Source: Nymphaea colorata (Eukaryota; Streptophyta; Magnoliopsida; Nymphaeales; Nymphaeaceae). From it: a stretch of 64,000 bases of DNA. A model generated the notes under the pieces. It was not told the origin of the DNA and did not search any database. It worked only from the letters and a program-made list of their open reading frames with translations. The stretch is taken from the NCBI RefSeq assembly GCF_008831285.2, contig NC_045139.1, positions 6,790,204 to 6,854,203 of the forward strand, in the 5' to 3' direction. Shown here one piece after another: positions 37,927-50,400 of this stretch. The first letter of the stretch is position 1. Each line of letters opens with the position of its first letter. The position numbers and the translations under genes were made by a program.

Positions 37927-40900
37927 ATGGACGACGTCGGGGCGGCGGCGATCAAGCACGCATTGAGGGCGCTGAAGCAACGCCATCTGCTGGAGGAGGC
38001 AGCTCATGGCCCTGCTTTTATCGCAATCTCTCGCCCACTTACATCTCCTGTACGTTCGACTTTGTCTCATATAGTTCGATTTTATGATGTATAATGAGAT
38101 GCCCATTTCATGATTTTGATTATTTTGTTTGGGTTATGAATCTGTTTGCGAATTTTGTTCCCCTGATCACAGTTATGAATTGTGACAGTCGCCTGTATTT
38201 TGCATACTGTGAATGTATGCGCGTTTAGGTTGATGATATTCGATGGTAGACATGGTAGCTCGCTCATTTATTCTCTTCTTTGTCTTCAATTCTCGGTCTT
38301 TTTAATTGTGCTCATATGTTTATCTTCGCTGGTGCAAGTAGAATTGTAGTGGAGATGGAGAATGGTGCATTACCAATCGAAGTTTTCCTGTTTCATCTCA
38401 AATACTCGGACTAAGTTGGGACAGTCATTAGTGCCTACAGTCCAGAATTAAAGCCGACCCTAATTTTCTGGATATGTATCCAAAATTTTCTTAGTATAAG
38501 AGATAATGGTGGCTTATTCATGAACATGGTTCAGGCAACAGTTTGGAAGGAGAAATTGGAAAGCCTTGAGCAGGAGCTTCAACAGTGCTACAAAGCTCAA
38601 TCACGTTTGTCGGAACAACTTGTCACTGAGGTCGCAGAGTGCAGAACCTTGAAAGCTCAAGTTCAGGAAAAGGATGAAGCAATGAGTGGCCTTCAAGAGG
38701 AGCTTAAGAAAGAAAGGTTTGGATGGCGGCTGACGCTTGCTTTGGTGATTGCTGTTCAATAAGCTTCTTCCCTGCTTAACTTGTGGTAGCTTCTTCCAGG
38801 GAGGAATCCTCTCGGCTGAAGATCATCTTGGAGGAGAGATCAAAAGCTTTGGATCTGGTTATAGGTGAGAACCAGGCGCTTAGGGAACGCCTAGATGATG
38901 CTGTACAGAGAGCGAAGAAAGTGGAGTCAGAGAACAAGATGTTGATTGATCGCTGGATGGCAGAAAAGATGCAGCACGCTGAACAGCTTAATGAGGTAAT
39001 TTCGTTGTTGCCCTCTGTACAGTTTCTCTCTTCATCCTTTGACTTTGACATTTACAGATCTAAGATGTTTTACAATTCTAAGATGTTTTACAATTCTAGG
39101 ATGTTTTTGAGGGTTGGCAGTTGGTAATTGGCACCGTCCCCATTTATATGACATTAACAATATGACATTAACAATTACTTTTATGGTAAACATATCTTGC
39201 TTGTGGTAAACAATTTTCATCTAGTTCTTCTTGTATTGATATGCCCTGATATCATAATGTCTCATGGTTTGGGATATCATTAGGAAAAGGTATGCATATG
39301 AGAAAGAAGCGAATAGAAGGTAGATCACTTATGAAGAAGTGAAGAAAAGGAGGTAGCCTTAGTGTTCCAAATCAACTAAAGGCACTTCAAAATTCAATTT
39401 CTGAGCTCATGACTGCTAGAATCTCCACCATAAGGTTGTCACAGCTTTTCATGCCCCCAAGTTCCCAAACCAGCTTTTTTTGTAGGAAGGGAGTTGTGAT
39501 CTCCCTCCCACTTCTTCACCTCTCCATCGCCTATGCTATTCCTGGCCAGCCGCTGGCAAGCTGGATCAACATTGTCCTGGTTTAACAGTGTCAGTCCGAC
39601 CATTTTTCAATCAACAAACAGCTGGGAATGGCCAGAAGGAATTTGTCCCTGGGATTCTTTGGCATTTTTTTCTGGGGAGGAGGTTGGGGGGGTTTCGGTG
39701 GCGGATGGGGGTACGGCCACCCATTGCCAAGGCCATCCTTGTTGCGGGACCCTAGACAGCCTATTCTCTGTCAGTAATTGGCCAACATGCAGGATCATCC
39801 TTTTCTGTTTCTTCTTCTTTTTTATTTTCTCCTAAAGTTCTCTGACCTCCATTGGCTATGAGTGGATCTGTCGAGGTTGCACTGGATGATAGACATCAAA
39901 CAGCTCATGTTCTAGCTAATATCTAAATTTAAATGTTGGGAAGACCAAGTTTTGGTCAAACTTGGATGCTAAACTTAGTTTAGAATGAAACCTGGTCTAA
40001 AAGTTAAAACCAAGTTTGCTCTGATTCTCATAGAAAAGGAAATTATAGCTTTTGAAATCAAGTAGTATCATAATTTTAGTAATTATTTTGTATGCATACG
40101 CAATGGTTGTTCACATACATGTTCGATCACCTACTGTAAGTAGGTCTCTGAAGAAAGCAAGGTAAATAACAAAAATGGGAAATTGCAAAAAACAGTGGCT
40201 TCTTTAGAATAGCAGCTTTTCATGTCTAATCTAGAGGCTTAGTGTTAACAATGCCCGTCTAATTTGCCTCCTCATTCCTTAATCTTATTCTTTCTTGATG
40301 TCTGATTTTTGCATATTAAGGTCCCCCAACCATCTGGGCTTTTTGCTAGGAGCATTGTCCTTCGTTTGAGCATTCTCATTTCCCTGTTCAAGCTTGTTCA
40401 AGTAGACTATGGCAGTATTGTACATGACTCTTAGGTTTTAGTATATTATAATTTATAAGCTGATAGGGTTTTTGAGAATGGAATAGTGGATTGGTTCTTC
40501 ACGGCATATTTGTTTTTTTACATTTTGTAACAGTTTTTATTCTTATTCTAGCTGTGTAGATCTCAAATTACTTTTATACAGAAAAACTGGAGCCAGAAAA
40601 ACTCTATTGTTAGAAACTTAGAATAAGGACATTAGAGGTGCTCTAGTGATTCATATGGATATAACGTTTGTCTGACTGTTCTCTGCTTTTCCTAAAGCAT
40701 GGTCAGTGGAAAAGGAAAGTAGAAAATACTAAAGCAGAACTGTCTCAGGAGGATCAATATTTCATGCAAAAATGGGAAAAAGTCATAGCTATTGATTGAC
40801 AGAAAGAGTAACTAATATATAGCTTTGTGTGGCAACTTCAAGTATCTATAGGGAAGTCATTCACCACCGTTGTGAATTTTCTGATAGTGGCAACAGACAT

Positions 40901-42035
40901 GCTTCCACTGGCTGCTCTTTTCTTGTATACCAGATCAATTTATTGTTTTTGGACTGAAATCTTGACCCTATCTTGATGACGATATAAAACTGAAAGCTTC
41001 TTGTTTTTGCAGGCCAATGCTTTATATGAAGATCTGAGGAATCGACTACGGGCAAGTAGCTTAGAGCAACTTGCCCTTCAGCAAGTTGATGGTGTAGTTC
41101 GGCAAAGTGAAGCAGTTTCTGCTGATTTTGTATCATCAGCCATTCCATCAACATGCAAGCGCAAAATTCCAGCGCATAAGGGTAGTTGTGCTTCAGTGAT
41201 GTTTGAGAACAATTCAAATAAGTTAATCAGTGGTGGGCAGGAGCAGACTGTAAAATTTTGGGATGCGAACACAGGCAATTCGTGTGGATCCTTGTCTGGC
41301 TGCCTTGGTTCTGTGCTTGACATGGCAGTTTCTCATGATAACAAAACAGTTATAGCTGCAAGTAGCTCCAACAACTTGTATGTCTGGGATGTGGGTTCTG
41401 GTCGAATCCGTCATACTCTAACCGGACATACTGACAAAGTCTGTGCTGTTGATATTGGCAAACTGTCCAACCGATTATTGGTGAGTGCTGCTTATGATCG
41501 AACCATAAAGACTTGGGACCTGCAGAAAGGTTACTGTCTCAACACAATAATGTCACATAGTAATTGTAATGCACTTTGTTTTAGTGCCGATGGGCAGACG
41601 ATATGCAGTGGTCATGTTGATGGAAATCTACGGATGTGGGATACCAGAACAGGGAAACTAATGAGTGAAGTTGCTGCTCACTCTCAGATTGTTACCTCAA
41701 TCTCATTATCTCGTAGTGGGAACATTGTTCTGACAAGTGGTAGAGACAACTTGCATAATCTCTTTGATGTAAGGACCCTTGAGGTTTGTGGCACATTTAG
41801 ATCAAATGGCGTCAAAATTGCATCTAATTGGAGCCGTTCTTGCATAAGCTCTGATGACAACTATGTAGCAGCAGGATCATCAGATGGTGCTGTATATGTC
41901 TGGTCAAGATTGAGCCCAGACACTGTGAGCAGGTTAGTTGAACACACAGCTCCAGTCCTTGCTTGTACCTGGAGTGGGCTTGGAACGCCTTTAGCATCTG
42001 CTGATAAGAGTGGAACTATTTGCATATGGACATGA
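37927..42035 (+). CDS. ATG16: Autophagy protein ATG16, four exons, 507 aa
   Basis: Exons: 37927-38049, 38535-38716, 38800-38995 and 41013-42035. All sites are GT-AG and all phases join. The N-terminus MDDVGAAAIKHALRALKQRH continues into HLLEEAAHGPAFIAISRP, the ATG5-binding segment of plant ATG16. Residues about 45-170 form a charged coiled coil used for dimerisation. Exon 4 encodes a seven-bladed WD40 propeller starting at KRKIPAHKGSC, with blade ends such as TVKFWDA, NLYVWDV, TIKTWDL and NLRMWDT, ending TICIWT. ATG16 joins ATG12-ATG5 to form the E3-like complex that lipidates ATG8 at the phagophore. Total length is close to the Arabidopsis protein. An in-frame ATG at 37906 would add seven residues. 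Intron 3 is 2 kb. Confidence 0.95.
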
Positions 42036-43654
42036 TGTGTGGTTTGACTGCAGAAACAGTTAATGTTCCCTTGTGTAAATTATTTTTCTTTTTTGGCGCT
42101 TTATTTTTTAGAAGATTTGCCCTGTATATGAACTGCCCCTCAAATGTCAGGATTACAAATGTTTGGTATCTGTTGAGGAAACAACAAACTCTTCTTCCAT
42201 GTGGATGAACATGTAAAGCAGAACTCATCCCTTGGAGACCATGTCTTTATCTTGCTACGTCTGATGAAGTTCAATCTTGGATCTTTATGATATTTTGGGA
42301 CTTGCAATTAGTTGATGATGAGCTTATATTTAGCAGTCCTACAAATGGGGAAGCATGGTTGGCGGATTATTTTAGCGTTTCCATGTCCGTCGGATCCAAG
42401 TTCACTATCGCTTCATTGCCTGGGCTTTCTTGACTCCAGTATCCGTGATTCCTTAGCTGTTGATGGAGATCTTTCCTGTCCTTCCGCATTCACGTTCCTC
42501 AGAGACTAGACTAAGTTAATGACTTCCATAATGAATTTTCACTACAGCGTGAGGTATGGTCACCTGCTTTTGGCCATCGAAAGGGTTCTGGTCATGCATT
42601 CGAGATGTCGGACACGCCAAAGCTTAGAAAATTACATCTGGGCTCGAGTTACACACACACACACACTCTCTCTCTGTCTCTCCCGCGCACACGTACGCAA
42701 ACATATGCAGCTACACGTTGCATTAGTAATTTAAGTGCAAACAAGTTTTATATTTTGCTCAACTACTCTTCATTGAGGGTGCGCGACTTACGGGTATGAC
42801 TTGATACTAGCAATTCATGCACTCGTAACCCTACAGCGTTGAGTATATGGGTTTCCACCTCAAAGAGAATGAAGGAGCTTATATCTCGTCCTAGACAGCC
42901 ATTGGTGGCACAAAAATCTTTCTGCTTGTTTAAGCTTGATGAGGGGCACTCTGCACGTAGTAATTTTGGTTCATATTTGTTCCTTTTCTTCTCGTTAATA
43001 TTCTCTCTCTCAAAGAGGAAGACATTTCAACCGTTGAGTTAGTAGAGTTGGAGTGACCATTCAAACTTTCAATCCAAGGTTGGCATGAGATAGGGGGGCA
43101 CATAATCGTATTTATTGAAAGCAATTACAATAATATGGAAACTGGTGCATAAGCAATGTATCCAGTACTTATTTTTCCACCCAGTCATGTAGCTGCTGCC
43201 ACTACTGCTCCCGTTTTCCCAACTTATTCCTCCGTTAATCCTTGAAGACATGAAACGGACAAGTACGTCGAAGAGTAAACTCTTGGCCTCTTATTAATTT
43301 GCTCGACTGAAACTGCTCACTTAAACCCCTGCATCAAATATTCACAATGTCTAAAATTGCTATGTGTAGGGGTCATGTGGCTAATGAAATGGTAACATAC
43401 ACTACAAAAAAACGACACATTACCGACGACCAGAAATGCAATCCATGAACATGTCTCAAAAATTGGAGCAAATTCATGTAACTGTAGAACCAGCATGTCA
43501 CGAACCAACCCCAATTTTTTAATAGACTCATGTAATGGTATGTTGTCGCCCCATTGTCCGAAGGATATGAAAACCACTATAATCCGTTCCAATCAATTTG
43601 ATTTGATGACTTACGTGCTATCATATATACCAAAAGTAGTTTTACTAGGTCAAA
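42036..43654. other. ATG16 3' region and intergenic DNA
   Basis: The first ~200 bp is probably the ATG16 3' UTR. A (CA)n/(CT)n patch lies at 42650-42680. At 43400 the sequence CACTACAAAAAAACGACAC resembles the terminus of CACTA-type elements, but no partner end was found nearby. No gene was recognised. Confidence 0.4.
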
Positions 43655-44157
43655 CTAAGGAGGGAGAAAGAGGGACTTGCTTGAGCGAGTACCAACTTGA
43701 TGAATGGAACAATGGTGACGGCTAAGCCCGCGAGTCTCGGGGAGGTTCTCAGCCCTCTTCAGCCTCCTCTCATCATCCCTTCTCTCTACATCTTCTCCTC
43801 TCCGGCTGCCTCCTGATACCAACTTCCTCATAGCTTGAGACATGCACCCTTGGTTTGTCTCCCTGACCTGCTGGCAGCACCGGCACTGCGGCCTCTGGCC
43901 GCTGCTGCCTTCGCTCCTTAATGCCATCCTTCCCATGCTTTACGTAGCTCCTGCACTCATCTAACTCCATTTGCTCCGATTGGCACCTTACTGGACTTGG
44001 CCACTCTCCTCTCAATTCTACCATGTCATCGTCGGCGGTTACGGTGTCGGTGGTCTGCACCATTTTCCGGTAGTTTGAGGCATCCACCATGGCCATGTTC
44101 AAACACAGCAGAAGGAAAGCTGCCACGGCCGCAGTTGATGGTTGGTGAATACGCCAT
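43655..44157 (-). pseudogene. Decayed 2S albumin copy
   Basis: The copy is colinear with the two intact albumins of this cluster but has several lesions. (1) The ATG matching the intact starts (44155-44157) is out of frame with the signal-peptide core. (2) A deletion of about 14 nt near 43920, in the small/large-subunit linker, shifts the frame again. (3) Of the eight conserved cysteines, the sixth (CxC motif, now CMS) and the seventh (now R in ETRGLS) are lost. (4) The position of the splice donor of the other copies reads GC instead of GT. Two overlapping frames (43773-44219 and 43655-43936) cover the pieces. It cannot form the standard four-disulfide fold. Confidence 0.85.
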
Positions 44158-44221
44158 TGGCTATTGCTTCTAGTTTTAGGCTTAGTGCAAATAAATGCAA
44201 TAGAGGGTGAGTTGCTCATTG

Positions 44222-44229
44222 TATTTATA
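44222..44229 (-). promoter_or_regulatory. TATA box of the decayed 2S albumin
   Basis: The minus strand reads ACTATAAATACA. It is about 65 bp upstream of the ancestral start at 44157 but only 2 bp from the ATG at 44219, so that upstream ATG cannot lie in the normal transcript. Confidence 0.6.
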
Positions 44230-44635
44230 GTTTCTTGACGTTTTTTGTCCTATTGAAGTAGACATCGTGATCTACGAGAAGAAAAAAAATGAACATAAGA
44301 TAGGGAAATAACAACGATAAATAGAGCGGAAGATAAAAACAAATATAGAGTCGAAGATAAACATGAAATAACAACATGTGTATATACTACATATGAGAAA
44401 TAGAAGAATATGAGATAATGTTATTATTTCGTTATCTCGTCTCATTTTGTTTCTCCTTTAGAGTTGTTATTTTATTATCTCACATTCTTTTGTTTTTCTA
44501 ATACAATGTGTGGACTAACGAAAGCGTGAGATCAACTTATAGACCATCTTTTGTTTCGTCAACGATTGTAGATGAAGCATCTTTTTTTCAGTGCACCTCC
44601 CATTTCCTTATCGGAAACAAATTTCAAATCTAAGC

Positions 44636-44675
<40 letters not shown>

Positions 44676-46250
44676 GCTTATGCTGAACTTCTGATTTCAC
44701 CGAATCGGCAGCCAGGCCAACTGGATTCAGCTTCTAATTTTTAAACCACTGGTTCAACCCTTAGACAATCTGACAAATCAGAACACACCAAAATTTCAGA
44801 ATGGTCAACATGTACATCGTACATTTGTCTTAAAACGGATTCTGATTAACGTGCTTAATTAATAAGGTTCATGTTTCTTCTACATTTCTACTTTCGAGTC
44901 TCATTGATCAGGCTTATTGCTCAGTACCCGCTCTCTGCAGCTCTTATCATAGCTAAATATGACAAGGAAATTTAAATATGTTTTGTTTTCATTTTGATGT
45001 TCGAACAAAATTTGCTTACCAAATGCATAGTATATAACGGATTTGTGATGTATAGCAAACCCATTTATATGTGAAAATTTGAACGTCGTGTGTTTTATAT
45101 GTCCAAACTCTGAAATAACCTCACTCTAATTAGGGTAATATCTAATTAATTGAATGTATCACAGATTGTCATTTTATCTACTCCAAATTCAAGCCTTTTA
45201 ATTACATGAAGAGACGTTAGGGCTTAATAACGTGCGCCTGTTCATGAATCAATATCAACACTTTTTTTTTGGTTCTCATCAATTAATATATAGTTGCTAC
45301 CAAGTGTATCTTATTACAGAATGCATAATTACAATTTAGAAATCAATCTTTTGTCCTTGCACAAAATCTTAAGCTAGTTACTTACATGGCTCGGAACCCA
45401 GCCAATGCTCAAGTAGTTCAACATCTGGAGAGGATTTTTATAGAGATCTAAAGCTAGGAACTCTAAAGTTTGTGAAAGTTTAAAAATCATGAAATTCTCT
45501 GTTTCTACAAGAAAATTGTCTGATTGAAGCATGAATATTTTACGTTCTTATTCTAAGATTGATTCATGGTAATGTTACTTCCCAAAATCTAAGATTGGTT
45601 TCTGGTAATGATTCAAACATGAATATTTTAGGTTCTTTAGGCAAGATATTTGGGTTACACAATTGTGACAATTGAGATGAAGGGTTGTTTGACTATCTGG
45701 CTTGGATATCATTTGCATGCCAAGAACGTCTGTCTCAAGAACAGACTGTTCTTTCGTCGTTTGGTGTTTGCAATAGTAGCTTGATTAACGAATATTGCTT
45801 CAACTGTGGCAGGTTTTGTTCGTTCCAGCTTGAGAGCTACAGGTGGGCTCGTGCAGAACACTAATATTTCCTATTCCAAAATTCACACTTTTATGTGTTG
45901 AGATCTCTCTTTGTAGAATGGATTGGGTGTATCCAGTTACCAGCTTAATTTCAAAACACACACACACACACATATATATAGTTAGATCTTGTAAAGAAAT
46001 TCAAATCCAATTGATCTTCACGTCTGTGCGCATCCACTCATTAAGGGCTCCGTTTCATTGAAGAGAAAAAGAAAGAAGAAAGAGAGAATCATAGCAAAAT
46101 TGTTCCATTATCCTTATTTGAAATTTTTATTTCAACTGAAAAGAACAAAGCCCAGACGTAGCTATTGTTGGCGAGTCCTTATTATACCCAGAAAATTTCT
46201 AAAAGAGAAATCAAAATGAGATATACGCTGCTTAAGTTCTAGAACTGTAC
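44230..46250. other. Spacer between albumin copies
   Basis: The spacer is AT-rich with an (AT)n microsatellite at 44641-44674 and a (CA)n(TA)n patch at 45957-45981. No gene or recognisable element was seen. Confidence 0.5.
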
Positions 46251-46340
46251 TCCTCCTCTCCACCCTTTGAATCCGAAGAGGGCAACCAGCTAAGAGTGAT
46301 CCCCATGCACGTACCTCTTATTACCACGCTCTACCAAAGC
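46251..46340 (-). other. Block downstream of the second albumin, also present after the third
   Basis: The plus-strand words TCCTCCTCTCCACC, GGCA(A/G)C and CCTCTTATT occur in the same order and spacing as at 50308-50400. The conservation suggests a shared 3' exon or 3' UTR. A candidate splice acceptor lies at 46331-46332 (GGTAG before AGCGTGG). I cannot prove it is transcribed. Confidence 0.4.
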
Positions 46341-46895
46341 TGCGTCCCCTCATACGCCTGCATTAAGAATGTGTAAATGTGGATCAATAAAATTTAGATT
46401 CCCCCAAAACTATCTGTAACTTCAACAGACAAGCATGCATGATATATAATAAGTTCGTAAGCTGCGTTTATAATGCATTGTGCGCATCATTTAAATTGTC
46501 TATGACCATGAAAACCAAGGATATCTGATCAGATATTGTTTCAAACCCGCCTAACAAGAAGAAGCGTTTCTACCATGCCTTATCTTTGTTAGTTTTCACT
46601 GTAAAATAGAAAAGTAGCAGTTCTTCTTCGTCCTCGGATCCTCTTATCAGTACCACTTCTTTTAATCCTTATTTACACATACTTGCAGATCCTGGATGAC
46701 GCATCATGGACTTAAATGGAACAGAATATGGAGAGGAAAAAGGGGAATACTTAACAATCAATACCTCTGCACCACTAGAACACTGTTGCCACAATATTTA
46801 CATCTGTCTCTAAAAACTACTACAGATTGTTGTTCTATGATTTATTTAAAGAGGAAGCATGTTTTCGGTATGATTTTGTGACTGCCTGCTTGACC

Positions 46896-46900
<5 letters not shown>

Positions 46901-46946
<46 letters not shown>
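46901..46946. repeat. (GA)n microsatellite beside the end of the second albumin
   Basis: About 23 GA units lie six bases beyond the putative splice donor. If translated on the minus strand it would give a Ser-Leu run; more likely it lies in an intron or 3' UTR. Confidence 0.9.
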
Positions 46947-46951
<5 letters not shown>

Positions 46952-46957
<6 letters not shown>

Positions 46958-47453
46958 GAGTACCAACTTGAGGAATGGAACAATGGTGATGGCTAAGGCC
47001 ACAAGTTCTGGGGAGGTTCTCAGCTCTCTTCTTCATCCTTTCGTCATCCCTTTCCTCCATATCTTCAGCTCTTCTCTGGCTGCTTCCTGATACCAACTGC
47101 CTGATGGCTTGGCACCTGCACTCCTGCCTCGTCTCGCTGAGCTGCTGGCAGCAACGGCGGGGCGGCCGCTGGCTGCTCCCTCCGTTCCTGAACCCAAGCA
47201 ATGGAATGCCTTGCCTTCCGTGCTCCACGTAGCTCTTGCACTCTTCCAAATCCATTTGCTCCATTCGGCATGCGGACGAACCAGACCACTGATCTCTACC
47301 GTATTCAACCATGTCATCCGGTCGATCGAATGTCACCGTCTCGGTGGTCCGCACCGTCGTCCGGTGGACTGATGCCTGCACCGTGGCCAACCATACCAGC
47401 AGAAGGGCTACCATGGATGCCATCTGGGTGCTCGATGAACAGGCCATTGCCAT
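46952..47453 (-). CDS. 2S albumin seed-storage protein, copy 2
   Basis: The start is the MAMACSSS methionine at 47453 (or M at 47447). The frame is open to 47606, but those residues lie in the leader, upstream of the TATA-like box. The order is signal peptide with hydrophobic core VALLLVWLATVQA, acidic propeptide, small subunit with two Cys (SACRMEQ, EECKSY), linker near HGRQGIPLLGF, and large subunit with CC, CRC, TC and HC. All eight cysteines of the 2S fold are present. Such proteins are stored in seed protein bodies after vacuolar processing. The end is uncertain: at 46952 CTCAA meets GTAAGC, a good donor also found in copy 3. Without splicing, the frame runs through (CT)n to 46842. An 87-90-aa plus-strand frame is a shadow. 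Confidence 0.88.
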
Positions 47454-47524
47454 TAATGCTTTCTTTGTAAATTGTGAGAGGAGCTGAGCTTGAAGTTGGT
47501 GCCATGGAAGGCTGCAGGCCTTGG

Positions 47525-47532
47525 TATTTATG
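47525..47532 (-). promoter_or_regulatory. TATA-like box of 2S albumin copy 2
   Basis: The minus strand reads CCATAAATACC about 72 bp upstream of the start. Spacing matches the other two copies. Confidence 0.5.
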
Positions 47533-47578
47533 GTGTGCGAGAGTACCAGCGAAGTCGGGGAGAAAAAGTGGAGAGAAG

Positions 47579-47585
47579 GCCACGT
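47579..47585 (-). promoter_or_regulatory. ABRE/G-box-like site of 2S albumin copy 2
   Basis: The minus strand reads CTACGTGGC, containing ACGTGGC, the classic ABA-response core bound by bZIP factors. It lies about 50 bp upstream of the TATA box. Copy 3 has CTACGTGCC at the same relative place. Confidence 0.55.
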
Positions 47586-47802
47586 AGTACGCAGGGCAAG
47601 GGGCATAGGCGAGAGGTGCCATTTTCAGGGGAAACTGAATCAGATATTTACCAGATCAAAGGGCCGTTGTGGCTCCATGATATCCGGGTAAATGAGACGT
47701 TCACCTGTTTACTGATTGTCCGTTGAAGAAATTGCCAGGTCTTTGTTTTGCTAATCCATTTATAGCCGAATTTGAAACATTCAAATTGAAATTTCTCAAG
47801 TT

Positions 47803-47991
47803 GCGTTTGATTTCCTACGGATCTCAGATCCGAGGGGATTGAAATCCACGTTAGGTGAAATCCACAGTTTTACATCCACCCCCAACGTAGATCTCAAATT
47901 CAAGTTATAATGTAAAAAATGTAGATCTGAGATCCTATGAGGGGACTTGAACCTCAAAACCATGGATCTGAGATCAGTGGTAATCAAACAT
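47803..47991. mobile_element. Foldback MITE with 26-bp inverted termini
   Basis: The left arm GTTTGATTTCCTACGGATCT (47805) runs on to CAGATC. The right arm, read on the minus strand from 47989, is GTTTGATTACCACTGATCTC followed by AGATCC. Pairing is strong over about 26 bp. The element is ~190 bp and non-coding, just upstream of the copy 2 promoter. Confidence 0.65.
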
Positions 47992-49079
47992 GGCCTTAAG
48001 AGTTCTACACCGGACCTCACTTATTTGCAGAAAGTTCATAATGGACCTAAAAACACTTGCAGCCACGATCTTAATTGTTTTTGGCAGTTAACTAGAGCAG
48101 CTGCTGTGGCAATAGCCATTGTGGGTTTCGATTTTTGGCCATGCCATTTGCTGTGGCTGTTGGAACCATCAGCATCAGCCACAGTTTAACCATGGTTTTA
48201 GCAGCATTTGCCCGGTTTCAGCCGTGGCTGTAACTTGCAATATGGCTAATTTGGCAGTACTTATATGTTGGAAAACATAAACTAATGATAATTCTACATC
48301 TTCTTGTGATATGTCAGAATCAAAATTTGATCTGATGTTTACACTTAAGGCACATTAATCATACTTCTAGGACTTGAGGTCATTTGTGATATATTTATTT
48401 ATTGCAGACAACCAATTCGATAAATACTTCCTGATAGGCGTGTATGCTAGAAGCCACTTTTTTTGCACAAACCTGTAGCAGGAAAGTTAAGGTTCACATA
48501 CCCGTGTCATCGTACCCGTACCAAAAATGGGCACTTGAAGATACTTGGGTACTTTTAAATCCAAACTGCTTAATTTTACTTCGATCTAATTTTTTTCCAC
48601 CTTACTTTTCATTCTATTTCTTAGAGTTGTTGTTCATTAATATATAATGTTTTTATTTATATCGCTTGTTTATTAAAATGTTACTTTCATTTTGATTTTT
48701 TTGTGTTATTTTGCATATAACATACATATATCCTTTCGTACCCCCATACTTATATTTTTAAAGTTGTCACATTCGTACCCATATCTCTGTTCGTACCCAA
48801 ACCATACCCATACCCATGTAACTTAGGTTACAATTTATGAATACTTTGAACAGAGTTACTGCATGGAGGCCCTCAAAAGGAATCCGGCTCAGAGGATTGT
48901 TGTGAAAGGGGCAGTTGATGATGAGATTACTGGACAAGAAGACTTATGAGTGAGAGCCTAAAAACTATGGTTCTATAATGGGACGAAGTGAAATGCACGA
49001 GTGAATATCATTGGGATTAATTCTTTCAAAGCTTCGAGGGAGATAATGCAATTATCAATACTCATATCATGGACCTCAC
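47992..49079. other. Gene-free stretch
   Basis: 48090-48240 is rich in GCTGTGGC/GCCACAG words on both strands and could fold locally. The rest is AT-rich with no gene. Confidence 0.35.
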
Positions 49080-49560
49080 GTTCTGCCAAGCATTGGTGAA
49101 GGACCCATTAGGTAGATATTCAGATGCATCTCCGTTCAGGATTGACAAGTTGTACGCTTGGATTTACAGTATAGATAAAATTGATGGAACATTTGATGAA
49201 GTAGTAATAACTGATCAAGGTTTATGATTTGCTATTTAACTTATGGTCCAGTTACATGATTAAGTGTGAAGTAAATGTGAGATGCTGAACAAATTAATTA
49301 AGTACACAAAATATTGGTGCCCAAGCTTTTTTATGTTGGTTTGAAGTCTTTGGAGAAATTTGAAGCACTAGGGATGGAACCAAGCTAAAAGATAGATCAT
49401 TTCTATCGAGGTTTCATTGTTATGCTTCAGGTTTTCGATGTATCAAGTTTCATTTTGAGAAAGGCGGCAATTCCAAGTCTCCATTTTACTACATCATTTT
49501 GCCTCTGATTTTTGAGTAAACCTATGGAGATTCCACTGCCTGAAAGCCGAAGTGCTTATT
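49080..49560 (+). mobile_element. Possible Mutator-like (MULE) transposase fragment
   Basis: One short frame at about 49141-49225 reads YAWIYSIDKIDGTFDEVVI then TDQGL before a stop. An aromatic-W start followed by a VITDQ motif resembles the second catalytic Asp region of MULE/FAR1-type transposases. The neighbouring sequence is frameshifted and full of stops. The match is short; chance is possible. Confidence 0.3.
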
Positions 49561-50305
49561 TTTCCCACCTCTAAGTCTAGGGCTGCAACTAATGTGTCCA
49601 TGGTGTATGTCAACTAATATATCGATGTCTGCTCATTTGCAGCACCGGCCGGACTCAAAAAGAATTTCAGGAAGCTAGAGCAGTAATATTTTTTACAAAT
49701 TTCATATTTCTAATAGATTCTAAATATATTTTTAAGATGCTTAATACCAATTTTAATTTTTTTTTTGGCAAATTTCAGGGGGCGCTGTTCCTTCCGACAT
49801 TAGACACCATATGGCACAATCCGCACGCTGCACAAAATATTGGCACATCTGCTAACACGTTCAAATGTGAGCAATATTTCTACCTATATATTCCATATCA
49901 TGCGGTTTACGACCACACTTTCGACGTAAGAGCTCAAATTTGACAGCCTTTGTATGCGAATCAATTCATTGGTGGCTTAATCTAATGTAAACGTATAAAC
50001 GAATTTGCCTAGTACCTATATTCTCTCTCTCTCTCTCGATTTACACATACACACTATATATATACATATATAGTCCATTATATGCAGTAGCTTGCCACTA
50101 AATAGGAAGCAAAAGAGAAAACTTCACCATGAGTTTCTCATAGGAACCAAAGAATAACAATTTTCTTATTCTTCTGAACGAGATTGAAGAGAAGTTTGGA
50201 CTTCAATACAAAACGTGATCTTGAGTTCAAGTCGGATAGTTAATATTATTTCCTTAATCAACCAGCGAAAAACATGAAAACCAGCAGCCAATGCTGTATC
50301 CCAGG
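49561..50305. other. Gene-free spacer upstream of copy 3 3' block
   Basis: The spacer is AT-rich with a short (CT)n at 50021-50038. No gene was recognised. Confidence 0.4.
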
Positions 50306-50400
50306 ACTCCTCCTCTCCACCTTTCTGGAGTAGAAAATGGGGCAGCTCGAAGGAGCGACATCGAACCTTGCCTCTTATTGCTCTCTTCTAACAAAATCGT
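50306..50400 (-). other. Block downstream of the third albumin, also present after copy 2
   Basis: It is the partner of 46251-46340. A candidate acceptor (TTTTGTTAG) at 50388-50389 would give a 120-nt intron from the donor at 50507, with the (CT)n run as its pyrimidine-rich part. Other acceptors in the same intron are possible, so the true C-terminus is open. Confidence 0.4.

Noticed and set aside
43400-43432. Complete CACTA element
   Set aside because: Only one CACTACAAAAAAA-type end was found, with no partner terminus or transposase.
44158-44219. ATG at 44219 as the start of albumin copy 1
   Set aside because: The TATA box ends only 2 bp upstream of this ATG, and the intact copies start about 70-90 bp after theirs.
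47454-47606. N-terminal extension of albumin copy 2 from an ATG at 47606
   Set aside because: It runs across the TATA-like box, and the signal peptide aligns with copy 3 only from 47453 or 47447.
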